Shown: positions 42,180 through 50,043 of the stretch, piece after piece | Layout of the letters: every line of letters starts with the position of its first letter | How positions within the stretch are numbered: position 1 is the first letter of the stretch | From: Acidimicrobiia bacterium | GTDB taxonomy: Bacteria; Actinomycetota; Acidimicrobiia; Acidimicrobiales; Aldehydirespiratoraceae | Direction of reading: 5' to 3' | Assembly (NCBI GenBank): GCA_022819505.1 | Contig: JAJEHD010000018.1 | Span: 434,001-498,000 of the forward strand | DNA length: 64,000 nucleotides | Program-made: the position numbers and the translations under genes | The notes under the pieces: model-generated | Told to the model about the DNA's origin: nothing | Databases searched by the model: none | The model's input: the letters and a program-made list of their open reading frames with translations, nothing else

Positions 42180-43969
42180 CCGCCAATCGCTTTGAGAGCC
42201 CGTTCGAGGTCGATGGCCCCGAAGGCGTCGAGGGCTGGGAGGAGCTCTACAGCCCGTCCGCGTCCTTCGGCGAGGCCCGGCGCCAGTACGAGAACGAACG
42301 CTTCTGGTTCTTTGACTCGATGCACTGGGGTCACGCGCTGACGCCTTGGGATGCGTACTTCATGGAGGCGGCTCTCGCTTCGCTGAGCCAGATGAACAGC
42401 CGCCACTACCGGATCCCGCCCGCCGACGGTGTGGACTTCCGGATCCTCTACGGCTTCACCTACCTGTCGCCGGTCGGGGTCGATCCGGCGAAGATCGCCG
42501 ACCGCGTGCCGCAGTTCATGGAACGGGCCGGGTTCTACTTCGGCAACTGGAACGACCTCTACGACCGCTGGCTCGACAAGATCAAGGACACGATCGCCCG
42601 CTTGGAGGGCCTCGACTTCAGCCCGCTGCCCGAGATGGAGGACCTGGAGGTCGTCACCGGCGGGGTCGGCCTCGGCAGCGGCTTCGAGCTGCAGAAGTCG
42701 TACCACCAGTTCCGCGATCTCGTACTCGAAGCCTGGAACTACCACTTCGAGTTCCTCAACCTCGGCTACGCCGCCTATCTCGACTTCTTCGGCTTTTGCA
42801 AGGAGGCGTTCCCGTCGATTCCCGACCTCGGGATCGCCAAGATGGTGGCCGGCGTGGAGGTGGACCTGTTCCGGCCGAACGAGGAGCTCAAGGTGCTCGC
42901 CCAGAATGCGATCGACCTCGGGATCGCACGCGCCTTCGACGACCCCGAGAACGTGTCGCTCGAGGGCGACGCCGGTGCGGCATGGCAGGCCGCATGGGAC
43001 GAGGTGGAGAATCCCTGGTTCAACTTCACCTCCGGCACCGGCCTATACCACTTCGACAAGATCTGGAAGGACGAGCGGTCGATCCCCTACGGCTTCATCC
43101 GCGACTACATCGCCAGGATCGAGGCCGGCGAGGACATCGCCCGGCCTATCGAGGCCATCACCGCCGAGCGTGACCGGATCGTCTCGGAGTACCGCGACCT
43201 TCTTGACAGCGACGAGGACCGCGAGGCCTTCGACTCCAAGCTCGGGCTGGCCCGGGTGGTGTTCCCCTACGTCGAGAACCACAACTTCTACATCGAGCAC
43301 TGGACGATGTCGGTGGTGTGGCGCAAGGTGCGAGAACTGGGTGCCACCCTGGCCAAGGACGGGCTGCTCGCCGAGGACGACGACCTGCTGTTCGTGCGCC
43401 CCGACGAGGTCGACCAGATCCTGTGGGACTACTACGCCAACTGGGCCGTGAACTCCCCCACGATGAGCGCGGCCAAGTGGGGCCCGATAGTCGAGAGGCG
43501 TCGGGCAATCCACGCCAAGCTGTCGGCCTGGAAGGCGCCCAAGGCCCTCGGCGAGCCGCCCGAGGTCATCACCGAGCCCTTCACCATCATGCTGTGGGGC
43601 ATCACCAGCGAGTCGGTGGCGTCCTGGCTCGGCAGCGGGGGCGATGACGGCGGGATCACCGGCATGGCCGCGTCGCCGGGACTGGCCGAGGGAACCGCCC
43701 GCCTGATCTTCTCACCTGAGGAGGTCGGCGACTTGGAGGAGGGCGAGATCCTCGTCGCGCCGATCACCGCCCCGAGCTGGGCGCCGGTGTTCCCCAAGAT
43801 CCGGGCCTGCGTCACCGACATCGGCGGAATGATGAGCCACGCCGCCATCGTGTGCCGCGAGTACGGCGTGCCGGCTGTGACCGGGACCGGTTTCGGCACC
43901 AACACGATCAGCACCGGTGACCGGATCCGCGTCGACGGATCGGCGGGCACCGTCATCATCCTCGACTGA
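42176..43969 (+). CDS. PEP-synthase-like dikinase, phosphohistidine/substrate subunit
   Basis: A 597-residue subunit. The C-terminal ~105 residues are the PEP-utilising mobile domain: GMAASPGLAEGTARLI and GGMMSHAAIVCREYGVPAV, with the phosphoryl-carrier His at residue 555. The first ~480 residues have no PEP-binding barrel. They are Trp/Tyr-rich and helical (ERFWFFDSMHWGHAL; NWNDLYDRWLDKIKDTI), as in phenylphosphate-synthase-like and rifampicin-phosphotransferase-like proteins that pass phosphate to a phenolic hydroxyl. AAGGAG lies 5 nt before the ATG. It overlaps the ATP-grasp subunit by 4 nt and is followed by the Rieske gene. Confidence 0.85.
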   Translation: MTANRFESPFEVDGPEGVEGWEELYSPSASFGEARRQYENERFWFFDSMHWGHALTPWDAYFMEAALASLSQMNSRHYRIPPADGVDFRILYGFTYLSPVGVDPAKIADRVPQFMERAGFYFGNWNDLYDRWLDKIKDTIARLEGLDFSPLPEMEDLEVVTGGVGLGSGFELQKSYHQFRDLVLEAWNYHFEFLNLGYAAYLDFFGFCKEAFPSIPDLGIAKMVAGVEVDLFRPNEELKVLAQNAIDLGIARAFDDPENVSLEGDAGAAWQAAWDEVENPWFNFTSGTGLYHFDKIWKDERSIPYGFIRDYIARIEAGEDIARPIEAITAERDRIVSEYRDLLDSDEDREAFDSKLGLARVVFPYVENHNFYIEHWTMSVVWRKVRELGATLAKDGLLAEDDDLLFVRPDEVDQILWDYYANWAVNSPTMSAAKWGPIVERRRAIHAKLSAWKAPKALGEPPEVITEPFTIMLWGITSESVASWLGSGGDDGGITGMAASPGLAEGTARLIFSPEEVGDLEEGEILVAPITAPSWAPVFPKIRACVTDIGGMMSHAAIVCREYGVPAVTGTGFGTNTISTGDRIRVDGSAGTVIILD

Positions 43970-44008
43970 CCGGCCCCGACCCGAGAAGGCCCAAGAAGGG
44001 AGGCTGCG

Positions 44009-45268
44009 ATGCTCACCCAACAAGAGAACGAAGAGCTCACCCGAGTAGGCCCCGGCACGCCCATGGGCGACGTGCTGCGGCACTACTGGTATCCGGTCGC
44101 ATTCGTGCGCGAGCTGGAAGACTTCCCCGTCAAGAAGGTCCGCCTGCTGGGCGAGGACTGGGCGGTGTTCAAGACCCCGTCGGGCGACTACGGCATCGTC
44201 GACGAGCGCTGCCCGCACCGCGGCGCGTCGCTCGCCTACGGCATCGTCGAGGACGCCGGCCTGCGCTGCGGGTACCACGGCTGGCTGTTCGACACCGCCG
44301 GCGAATGCGTCGAGATCCTCGCCGAGCCCGACTCATCGCCGAAGTTCAGAGCCGGATGCGGGGTCCGGGCGGGCTCGGCGCAGGCACTGGGCGGGATGGT
44401 GTGGGCCCATGTCGGTGATCCCCCGGCGCCGGAACTCCCGCGCTACGAGGCCTACGTGATGAGAGGCCACCGAGACATCGGCCACAGCATGCTGCCGTGC
44501 AACTGGCTCCAGATCATGGAGAACTCCGTCGACCCGTACCACGTCGAGGCGCTCCACGGCAACTACTTCGGGTTCATCGCCCGCTGCCAGGGAACCCCGA
44601 TGCCGGAGTCGTTCGTCGCCAACAAGCACGAGAAGGTGGCCTTCGACCCGTTCGAGCACGGGATCATCAAGCGGCGCGTCCTTGAAGGCCAGTCCGAGGA
44701 CAGCGACGACTGGAAGATCGGCCATCCGCTGGTGTTCCCCTACAAGATGTGGGTCGGCGGCAACGGCCTCTACCAGATGCAGATCCGGGTGCCGGTCGAC
44801 GACACCTGCACGTGGGCGCTGTTCTACACGGTGCACGCTCCCGACGGACTGGAGTTCGGCGACGACCTCGGTGTGGTCGACTATGAGTTCCCGTGGATCG
44901 ATAAGCACGGTCGCCACATCGTCGATTTCATCGAGGGCCAGGACATCATGGCGTGGGTGACGCAGGGTCCTGTCGCTGACCGGGTCAACGAGAGGATCAC
45001 CAAGAGCGACGTAGGGATCATCGCCTGTCGGCGAATGTTCAGGGAAGCGATGGCCGCGGTGAAGCGGGGCGAGGATCCGGTCGCGGTGGTGCGGCAGCCT
45101 CATGACGTGATCAAGCTGCCGCTGGAGCGGTCGAAGTTCGGGCGCGGCGCCGGGTTCGCGGTCGACTGGATCAACGACGGCTCGATGCGCTACAGCCCGA
45201 TCGCCGAGGACATGAAGCAGCTGCACCTCGACGCCGAGGCGGCTCGCGCCGATCTGGAAGGGTCGTGA
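44009..45268 (+). CDS. Rieske non-heme iron oxygenase (phthalate/vanillate-demethylase-like)
   Basis: A 419-residue oxygenase alpha subunit. The Rieske cluster is formed by C68/H70 (CPHRGASLAYG) and C87/H90 (CGYHGWLFD). The iron site is NWLQIMENSVDPYHVEALHG. The sequence type groups with phthalate-dioxygenase/O-demethylase-like enzymes rather than ring-dioxygenases with beta subunits. In this operon it could hydroxylate or demethylate the primed aromatic. No ferredoxin or reductase gene is present in the cluster. GGGAGG lies 5 nt before the ATG. It overlaps the decarboxylase gene by 4 nt. Confidence 0.88.
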   Translation: MLTQQENEELTRVGPGTPMGDVLRHYWYPVAFVRELEDFPVKKVRLLGEDWAVFKTPSGDYGIVDERCPHRGASLAYGIVEDAGLRCGYHGWLFDTAGECVEILAEPDSSPKFRAGCGVRAGSAQALGGMVWAHVGDPPAPELPRYEAYVMRGHRDIGHSMLPCNWLQIMENSVDPYHVEALHGNYFGFIARCQGTPMPESFVANKHEKVAFDPFEHGIIKRRVLEGQSEDSDDWKIGHPLVFPYKMWVGGNGLYQMQIRVPVDDTCTWALFYTVHAPDGLEFGDDLGVVDYEFPWIDKHGRHIVDFIEGQDIMAWVTQGPVADRVNERITKSDVGIIACRRMFREAMAAVKRGEDPVAVVRQPHDVIKLPLERSKFGRGAGFAVDWINDGSMRYSPIAEDMKQLHLDAEAARADLEGS

Positions 45269-46050
45269 CGCCGGTCGACCACGCCGCGTGGGCGTCGTAC
45301 CTGCTGGCCGGGGTCGATGACCGCTCGGCGGTGACCGCCATCACCAAGCAGCTCGACGAGCTCAGCATCGACGACGCCTACGCCATCCAGGCGGCACTGC
45401 TGGAGCTCCACCTCGGCCGGGGCGACACGGTCGCGGGCGCGAAGCTCGGCCTGACATCGGCGGCGAAGCAGGAACAGATGGGTGTCACCGAGCCGGTGTA
45501 CGGCTGGGTGCTCGAGTCGTCCGTGCTCGACGGTTCCGGTGAGGTCGAACTGGGCGAGCTGATCCACCCTCGCTGCGAACCCGAGTTCGTGTTCGTGCTG
45601 GGCGAGGACCTCGGAGGGCCGGGCGTGACCGGCGGGGATGTCCTCGACGCCACGGAGTCCGTCACCGGCGGCATCGAGGTGATCGACTCCCGCTATGAGG
45701 CGTTCTCGTTCACGCTCCCCGATGTCATCGCCGACAACACCTCGGCGGCTCGGGTCGCGATCGGGTCCGGCGCCATCGGCCCTCGCGACGCCGATCTCAC
45801 CACCCTCGGGTGTGTCTTCGAAGTCGACGGCGAGGTGGCGGCCACCGCCACCGGAGCCGCGCTGCTCGGCGATCCGGCCTCCTGCGTCGCCATGCTCGCC
45901 AACCACCTCGGCAAGCACGGCCAGAGCCTGCAGGCCGGCTGGACCATCCTGGCCGGGGCACCCACGGACGCTAAGCCACTGGGCGCGGGAACCCGGGCCC
46001 GCGCCCGCTACTCCCACTTCGGCTCGGTCTCGATCGTGGGGAAAGGATGA
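45265..46050 (+). CDS. dmpH: 4-oxalocrotonate decarboxylase
   Basis: A 261-residue enzyme. It decarboxylates 2-oxo-3-hexenedioate (the 4-oxalocrotonate keto form) to 2-oxopent-4-enoate in meta-cleavage pathways. XylI/DmpH-type signatures are AGAKLGLTSAAKQEQMGV, EPVYGWVLE, LIHPRCEPEFVFVL (metal ligands) and GIEVIDSRYEAFSF..DVIADN. It lies directly before the tautomerase and hydratase, matching the biochemical order decarboxylase-tautomerase-hydratase in known meta operons. It overlaps the Rieske gene by ATGA-type coupling and has a 4-bp gap to the tautomerase. Confidence 0.87.
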   Translation: MTPVDHAAWASYLLAGVDDRSAVTAITKQLDELSIDDAYAIQAALLELHLGRGDTVAGAKLGLTSAAKQEQMGVTEPVYGWVLESSVLDGSGEVELGELIHPRCEPEFVFVLGEDLGGPGVTGGDVLDATESVTGGIEVIDSRYEAFSFTLPDVIADNTSAARVAIGSGAIGPRDADLTTLGCVFEVDGEVAATATGAALLGDPASCVAMLANHLGKHGQSLQAGWTILAGAPTDAKPLGAGTRARARYSHFGSVSIVGKG

Positions 46051-46054
46051 CGTC

Positions 46055-46315
46055 ATGCCGCTGGTGAATGTGCACATGGCCGAGGGCCGCAGCCCCGAAC
46101 AGAAGCGAGCGCTGATGGATGCGATCACCGACGCCATGGTCGAGCATGTCGGCGCACCCCGGGAGTCGGTCCGGGTGTGGATCTTGGAGTTCCCGAACAC
46201 CGACTTCATGGCGGGCGGCGAGCTGCTGGCCGACAAGCAGGCCCGTCTGGCCGAGGAGGCGAGGGTGGCGGCCCGCCAACGCGATGACGACCGGCACCCG
46301 GTCCCCGGCCAATGA
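46055..46315 (+). CDS. dmpI: 4-oxalocrotonate tautomerase
   Basis: An 86-residue tautomerase that ketonises 2-hydroxymuconate to 2-oxo-3-hexenedioate. Numbered after removal of Met, the catalytic residues all coincide with the classical enzyme: Pro1, Arg11 (AEGRSPEQ), Arg39 (ESVRVWI) and Phe50 (NTDFMAGG). The protein is ~24 residues longer than the usual 62, with a charged tail. AAAGGA lies 8 nt before the ATG. The stop overlaps the hydratase start (ATGA). The perfect residue conservation makes this the most certain step of the operon. Confidence 0.9.
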   Translation: MPLVNVHMAEGRSPEQKRALMDAITDAMVEHVGAPRESVRVWILEFPNTDFMAGGELLADKQARLAEEARVAARQRDDDRHPVPGQ

Positions 46316-47118
46316 CCGACGCTCTCGTCGCCGAGGCTGCCGCCGCGCTCCGCGAGGCCGCCGAGTCAGGCGTGCCGTGTGCACCGGTGAGGGAGATTCT
46401 CGGCACTGCGGACGACATCGATGTCGCGTACGCGGTGCAGGATCACAACACGGTCCTGGCCGTCGCGTCGGGGCGCCGCATCAGCGGTCGCAAGATCGGG
46501 GTCACCTCCAAGGCGGTAATGGACCAGATCGGGGTCGATCAGCCCGACTTCGGCACGCTGTTCGTCGACATGGAGTACGGCGACGGGATCGAGATCGAGG
46601 CGGGGCGCCTGATCCAGCCCCGGGCCGAGGCCGAGGTCGCCATCGTGCTCGAACATGACCTCGACAGGGGCGAGCACTCGTTCAACGACATCATCGCCGC
46701 GACGGCTTATGCACTCCCGTCGATCGAGGTGGTCGACAGCCGGGTCGCCGGCTGGGACATCCGCATCGTCGACACGGTGGCCGACAACGCGAGCTGTGGC
46801 GTGTATGTGCTCGGCGGCCGACCGGTACCGCTTGACCGCGTGAACCTGCGGGCCGTGCCCATGTCGATGCGGATCGACGGTGAGGAGGTCTCGACCGGGG
46901 AGGGCGCGGCCTGCCTGGGTCACCCCCTTCACGCCGCCCGCTGGCTCGCCGACACGATGTGTGCCCGCGGCACGCCGCTCAAGGCGGGCGATGTGGTGAT
47001 GACTGGGGCACTGGGCCCCATGCGCCCTCTGTCGGGAGGGGAGACCGTGGTCGCCGACCTGGGAGACCTCGGAGCCGTGACCACCCACGTTCAGCCGCGG
47101 CAGGAGAATCCCTCATGA
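46312..47118 (+). CDS. dmpE: 2-oxopent-4-enoate hydratase
   Basis: A 268-residue MhpD/DmpE/XylJ-type hydratase. It adds water to 2-oxopent-4-enoate to give 4-hydroxy-2-oxovalerate. Diagnostic segments are GRKIGVTSKAVMDQIGVDQPDFGTLF, IQPRAEAEVAIVLEHDL (Mg2+ ligands) and IEVVDSRVAGWDIRIVDTVADNASCG. It is the last gene of the nine-gene operon. The following aldolase and acetaldehyde dehydrogenase (DmpG/DmpF) are not present in the window. A dispersed repeat copy with a promoter follows 32 bp later. Confidence 0.9.
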   Translation: MTDALVAEAAAALREAAESGVPCAPVREILGTADDIDVAYAVQDHNTVLAVASGRRISGRKIGVTSKAVMDQIGVDQPDFGTLFVDMEYGDGIEIEAGRLIQPRAEAEVAIVLEHDLDRGEHSFNDIIAATAYALPSIEVVDSRVAGWDIRIVDTVADNASCGVYVLGGRPVPLDRVNLRAVPMSMRIDGEEVSTGEGAACLGHPLHAARWLADTMCARGTPLKAGDVVMTGALGPMRPLSGGETVVADLGDLGAVTTHVQPRQENPS

Positions 47119-47149
47119 CTGCGCCCTCCAGCGGGTAGGGCTCGTAGCG

Positions 47150-47226
47150 GGCATTCTGCGCTGCCAGTTCGCGGCGGGGCCGGGTTCCCGGTTGTCGGGG
47201 CTGCGCCCGACGGGCAGGCTGAGGCG
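47150..47226 (+). repeat. Dispersed repeat copy 2: promoter block
   Basis: The copy contains GCATTCTGCGCTGCCAGTTCG and then a ~60-bp block closely matching copy 1, but the left hairpin arm is absent. TTGTCG (47192-47197), a 17-nt spacer and CAGGCT (47215-47220) lead to the GTG of the SDR gene 6 nt later. Unrelated genes follow the two copies, so the block behaves like a portable promoter for leaderless genes (inference). Confidence 0.78.
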
Positions 47227-48015
47227 GTGAGCGAACTCGATCTGAGTCAGGACTTCGCCGGGCGGCCCGGCGCGGCTCTGGTGGTGGGGGGAAGCGGCGG
47301 TCTCGGCTCGGTGATCGCGGCGGAGTTGGCCGCCCGCGGCAGCGACCTGGCCCTCACCTACCGCAGCAACGCCGACGCCGCGGCGTCCATCGCGGCCGTC
47401 GTCGAGAGTTGCGGGCGCCGGTGCTGGACGGCGGCCGCCGACCTGAGCGACGACTCGTCCACCGCCGCGGCGGTCGAGGAGTTGGCTGCCGCGGCCGGAG
47501 GGCTGCACACCCTGGTCTACGCGGCCGGGCCCCACGTCCCGCAGGTTCACATGAGCCGCGTCGAGCCGAGCGCGATGCGGGCCCAGCTCGACGCAGATGC
47601 GGCCGGCTTCTTCGCGGCGGCTCACGCTGCACTGCCGCACCTGCGACAAGCCCGAGGCAGCATTGTGGCGGTCACCACCGCAGGCTCGGACCGGTTCCCA
47701 GTGCGCGACGGCCTCAGCACCGTCCCCAAGGCCGCCGTCGAGGCGGCCGTGCGGGGTCTGGCCGCAGAGGAGGGGCGCTTCGGGGTGCGGGCCAACACTG
47801 TGGGCCCCGGGATGCTCACCGACGGAATGGCCCAGCGGCTCATGGCGTCGGGCGATCTCGACGAACGGGCCCTCGAGACAGCCCGGGCCAACATCCCGCT
47901 GAGGAGCTTTGGGAGCGCGGCCGACATCGCCGAGTCGGTCTGCTTCCTGGCCTCGGACCGGGCCGGCTATATCAGCGGCCAGCACCTGGCCGTGGATGGC
48001 GGGTACACCGTCTGA
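47227..48015 (+). CDS. Short-chain dehydrogenase-like protein lacking the catalytic Tyr
   Basis: A 262-residue classical SDR by fold. The cofactor motif is LVVGGSGGLGSVIAAELAARG, the NNAG region reads LVYAAGPHVP, and the C-terminus is FLASDRAGYISGQHLAVDGG. The active site is altered: where SDRs have Y-x-x-x-K, this protein has LSTVPKAAVEAA, keeping Lys but with Ser in the Tyr position. It may have shifted chemistry or be a non-catalytic binder. It is expressed from the repeat-borne promoter and precedes an acyl-CoA synthetase by 51 bp. Confidence 0.82.
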   Translation: MSELDLSQDFAGRPGAALVVGGSGGLGSVIAAELAARGSDLALTYRSNADAAASIAAVVESCGRRCWTAAADLSDDSSTAAAVEELAAAAGGLHTLVYAAGPHVPQVHMSRVEPSAMRAQLDADAAGFFAAAHAALPHLRQARGSIVAVTTAGSDRFPVRDGLSTVPKAAVEAAVRGLAAEEGRFGVRANTVGPGMLTDGMAQRLMASGDLDERALETARANIPLRSFGSAADIAESVCFLASDRAGYISGQHLAVDGGYTV

Positions 48016-48066
48016 GAGCTATTCGCCGGTGACGCGGCGCCGACGCCGGGAGTAGCGTCGAAATCG

Positions 48067-49620
48067 ATGTACCCAGGAGTTCATGCCGCCGCCAACCCCG
48101 ACAAGCCGGCCGTCATCATGGCCGGATCGGGCGAGACGATCACCTACGCCCAGCTCGACGCCGAAGCCAACCAGGTGTCGCGACTGTTCCGGGAGGCCGG
48201 GCTGGCCCCGGGCGACCATGTGGCCTGGTGCCTGGAGAACCACCGCAACTTCCTGCCGTTGATGTGGGGAGCGCACTACGCCGGGCTGATCTACACGCCC
48301 ATCAGCAGCCGCCTCACCACCGACGAGATCGCCTACATCGTCGACAACAGCGGCGCTCGGGTCTTCATCACCTCGAAGTACAAGGCCGCCCAGGCCGCCG
48401 AGCTGGTCGACCGCACGCACGGCGTCGAGCTGAGACTGATGATGGACGGCGCCATCGACTCCTACGGCAGCTACGAGCAAGCCCTGGCCGCGATGTCGCC
48501 GGAGCCGTTGGAGGGTCGGGTGGCCGGCACCGACATGCTCTACAGCTCGGGCACCACGGGGCGCCCCAAGGGCGTGCTGGCCGCCTACGAGGCGGTTCCC
48601 ATCGAGGAGGCGGAGTCGGTGGTGGCCATGATGTGCGTGCTGCTGATCGCCATGTCCGACGAGTCGGTCTACCTGTCTCCCGCGCCCCTGTACCACGGCG
48701 CGCCGCTGCGCTTCACCATGGCCAACCACATCCTCGGCTCCACCGCGGTGATCATGGAGCGCTTCGACGCCGAGCAGTTCCTGGCCGCCATCGAGCGCTA
48801 CTCGGTGACCCACACCCAGGTGGTGCCGACCATGTTCGTGCGGATGCTGAAGCTGCCCGACGAGCGGCGGCTGCGCTACGACCTGTCGTCGCTGGCCAGC
48901 GTGCTGCACGCGGCCGCGCCGTGCCCGGTGGAGGCCAAGCGCCGGATGATCGAGTGGCTGGGGCCGATCGTCAGCGAGTACTACGCGGGCACCGAGGGCA
49001 ACGGGGCCACCTTCTGCGACAGCGAGCAGTGGCTGGCCCATGAGGGCACGGTGGGGGTCCCGATCAACGGTGAGGTCCACATCGTGGACGAGGCCACCGG
49101 CACCGAGGTGCCAGTCGGGGAGGAGGGTGCCATCTACTTCGGCGAGGGCAACACCTTCGAGTACCACCAGGACGAGGAGAAGACCCGCAGCTCGCGGCTG
49201 CCCAACGGCTGGTCGACCATCGGCGACGTCGGCCGGGTCGATGAGGACGGCTTCCTGTACCTGACCGACCGCAAGGCGTACATGATCATCTCGGGCGGGG
49301 TGAACGTGTACCCCCAGGAGGCCGAGAACCTGCTGACCATGCACCCCGCGGTTCTGGACGTGGCTGTGATCGGCGTGCCCGACGATGACCTGGGCGAGGT
49401 GCCCAAGGCGGTGGTTCAGCCCATGGAGATGCCCCTCGGCCAGGAGGCCGCCTCCGCGCTGGAGCGTGAACTGATCGACTACTGCCGGGCCGGCCTCGCC
49501 TCGGTCAAGTGCCCCCGCACGGTCGACTTCCGCGACGAGTTGCCCCGCGACGAGACCGGCAAGCTCTACAAGCGCCTGCTGCGCGACGAGTACTGGCAAG
49601 GCCAAGACCGCCGCATCTAG
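48067..49620 (+). CDS. Acyl-CoA synthetase (AMP-forming)
   Basis: A 517-residue ANL-superfamily ligase that activates a carboxylic acid as acyl-AMP and then acyl-CoA. The ATP loop is YSSGTTGRPKGVL, with YYAGTEGNG and the hinge GDVGRVDEDGFLYLTDRKAYMI, and the catalytic Lys is in DETGKLYKRLLRDEYW. The acyl specificity is not readable. TAGCGT ends 8 nt before the ATG, suggesting its own leaderless transcript. The neighbouring leftward acyl-CoA dehydrogenase suggests fatty or branched acid oxidation. Confidence 0.92.
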   Translation: MYPGVHAAANPDKPAVIMAGSGETITYAQLDAEANQVSRLFREAGLAPGDHVAWCLENHRNFLPLMWGAHYAGLIYTPISSRLTTDEIAYIVDNSGARVFITSKYKAAQAAELVDRTHGVELRLMMDGAIDSYGSYEQALAAMSPEPLEGRVAGTDMLYSSGTTGRPKGVLAAYEAVPIEEAESVVAMMCVLLIAMSDESVYLSPAPLYHGAPLRFTMANHILGSTAVIMERFDAEQFLAAIERYSVTHTQVVPTMFVRMLKLPDERRLRYDLSSLASVLHAAAPCPVEAKRRMIEWLGPIVSEYYAGTEGNGATFCDSEQWLAHEGTVGVPINGEVHIVDEATGTEVPVGEEGAIYFGEGNTFEYHQDEEKTRSSRLPNGWSTIGDVGRVDEDGFLYLTDRKAYMIISGGVNVYPQEAENLLTMHPAVLDVAVIGVPDDDLGEVPKAVVQPMEMPLGQEAASALERELIDYCRAGLASVKCPRTVDFRDELPRDETGKLYKRLLRDEYWQGQDRRI

Positions 49621-49642
49621 CGGTCCAGCGCTGCCGCGTCGG

Positions 49643-50011
49643 TCAGCTGCCGTCGAGCTGGCGGATGAGGGTGGCTGGAGCGACCCGCCGGTAGCTGTCC
49701 TCGAGCCAGTCGGCTACATCGCCGATTTCGGCGTCGGCTAGACGGACCAGCACCGCGCCGTAGCCGTCGTAATGGGAAACGGTGAACAGCACGTCGGGGT
49801 GGTTCTCGAGCAGGACCGGCTTCAACTCCAGCTCGCAGAACAGCACCAGCACCTCGGTGTCGTGCACCTGGTCGCGCCGCTGCTCGCGCTCGCCCCACAG
49901 GCGGCAGAAGCCCTTGTTGCGGACCTTCAGCCCCGGCGTGCCGTACCAGGTCGACTCGGTGACCTCGGGCAGTTGTATTCCCAGCCGCCGGACATCGTCG
50001 AAGGTGACCAC
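49643..50011 (-). CDS. MmcQ/YjbR-family protein
   Basis: A 122-residue protein of the MmcQ/YjbR (double-wing DNA-binding-like) family. Recognisable are VRRLGIQLPEVTESTWYGTPGLKVRNKGF, the central strand pair and the C-terminal YRRVAPATLIRQL. The biochemical role of the family is poorly defined. It is convergent with the acyl-CoA synthetase (22 bp) and lies 32 bp after the amidohydrolase-like gene on its own strand. The GTG start at 50011 gives the usual family length. Confidence 0.82.
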   Translation of the reverse strand: MVTFDDVRRLGIQLPEVTESTWYGTPGLKVRNKGFCRLWGEREQRRDQVHDTEVLVLFCELELKPVLLENHPDVLFTVSHYDGYGAVLVRLADAEIGDVADWLEDSYRRVAPATLIRQLDGS

Positions 50012-50043
50012 GTGACTGTCTCCCGGCGACAGGCGCGGCGTGC

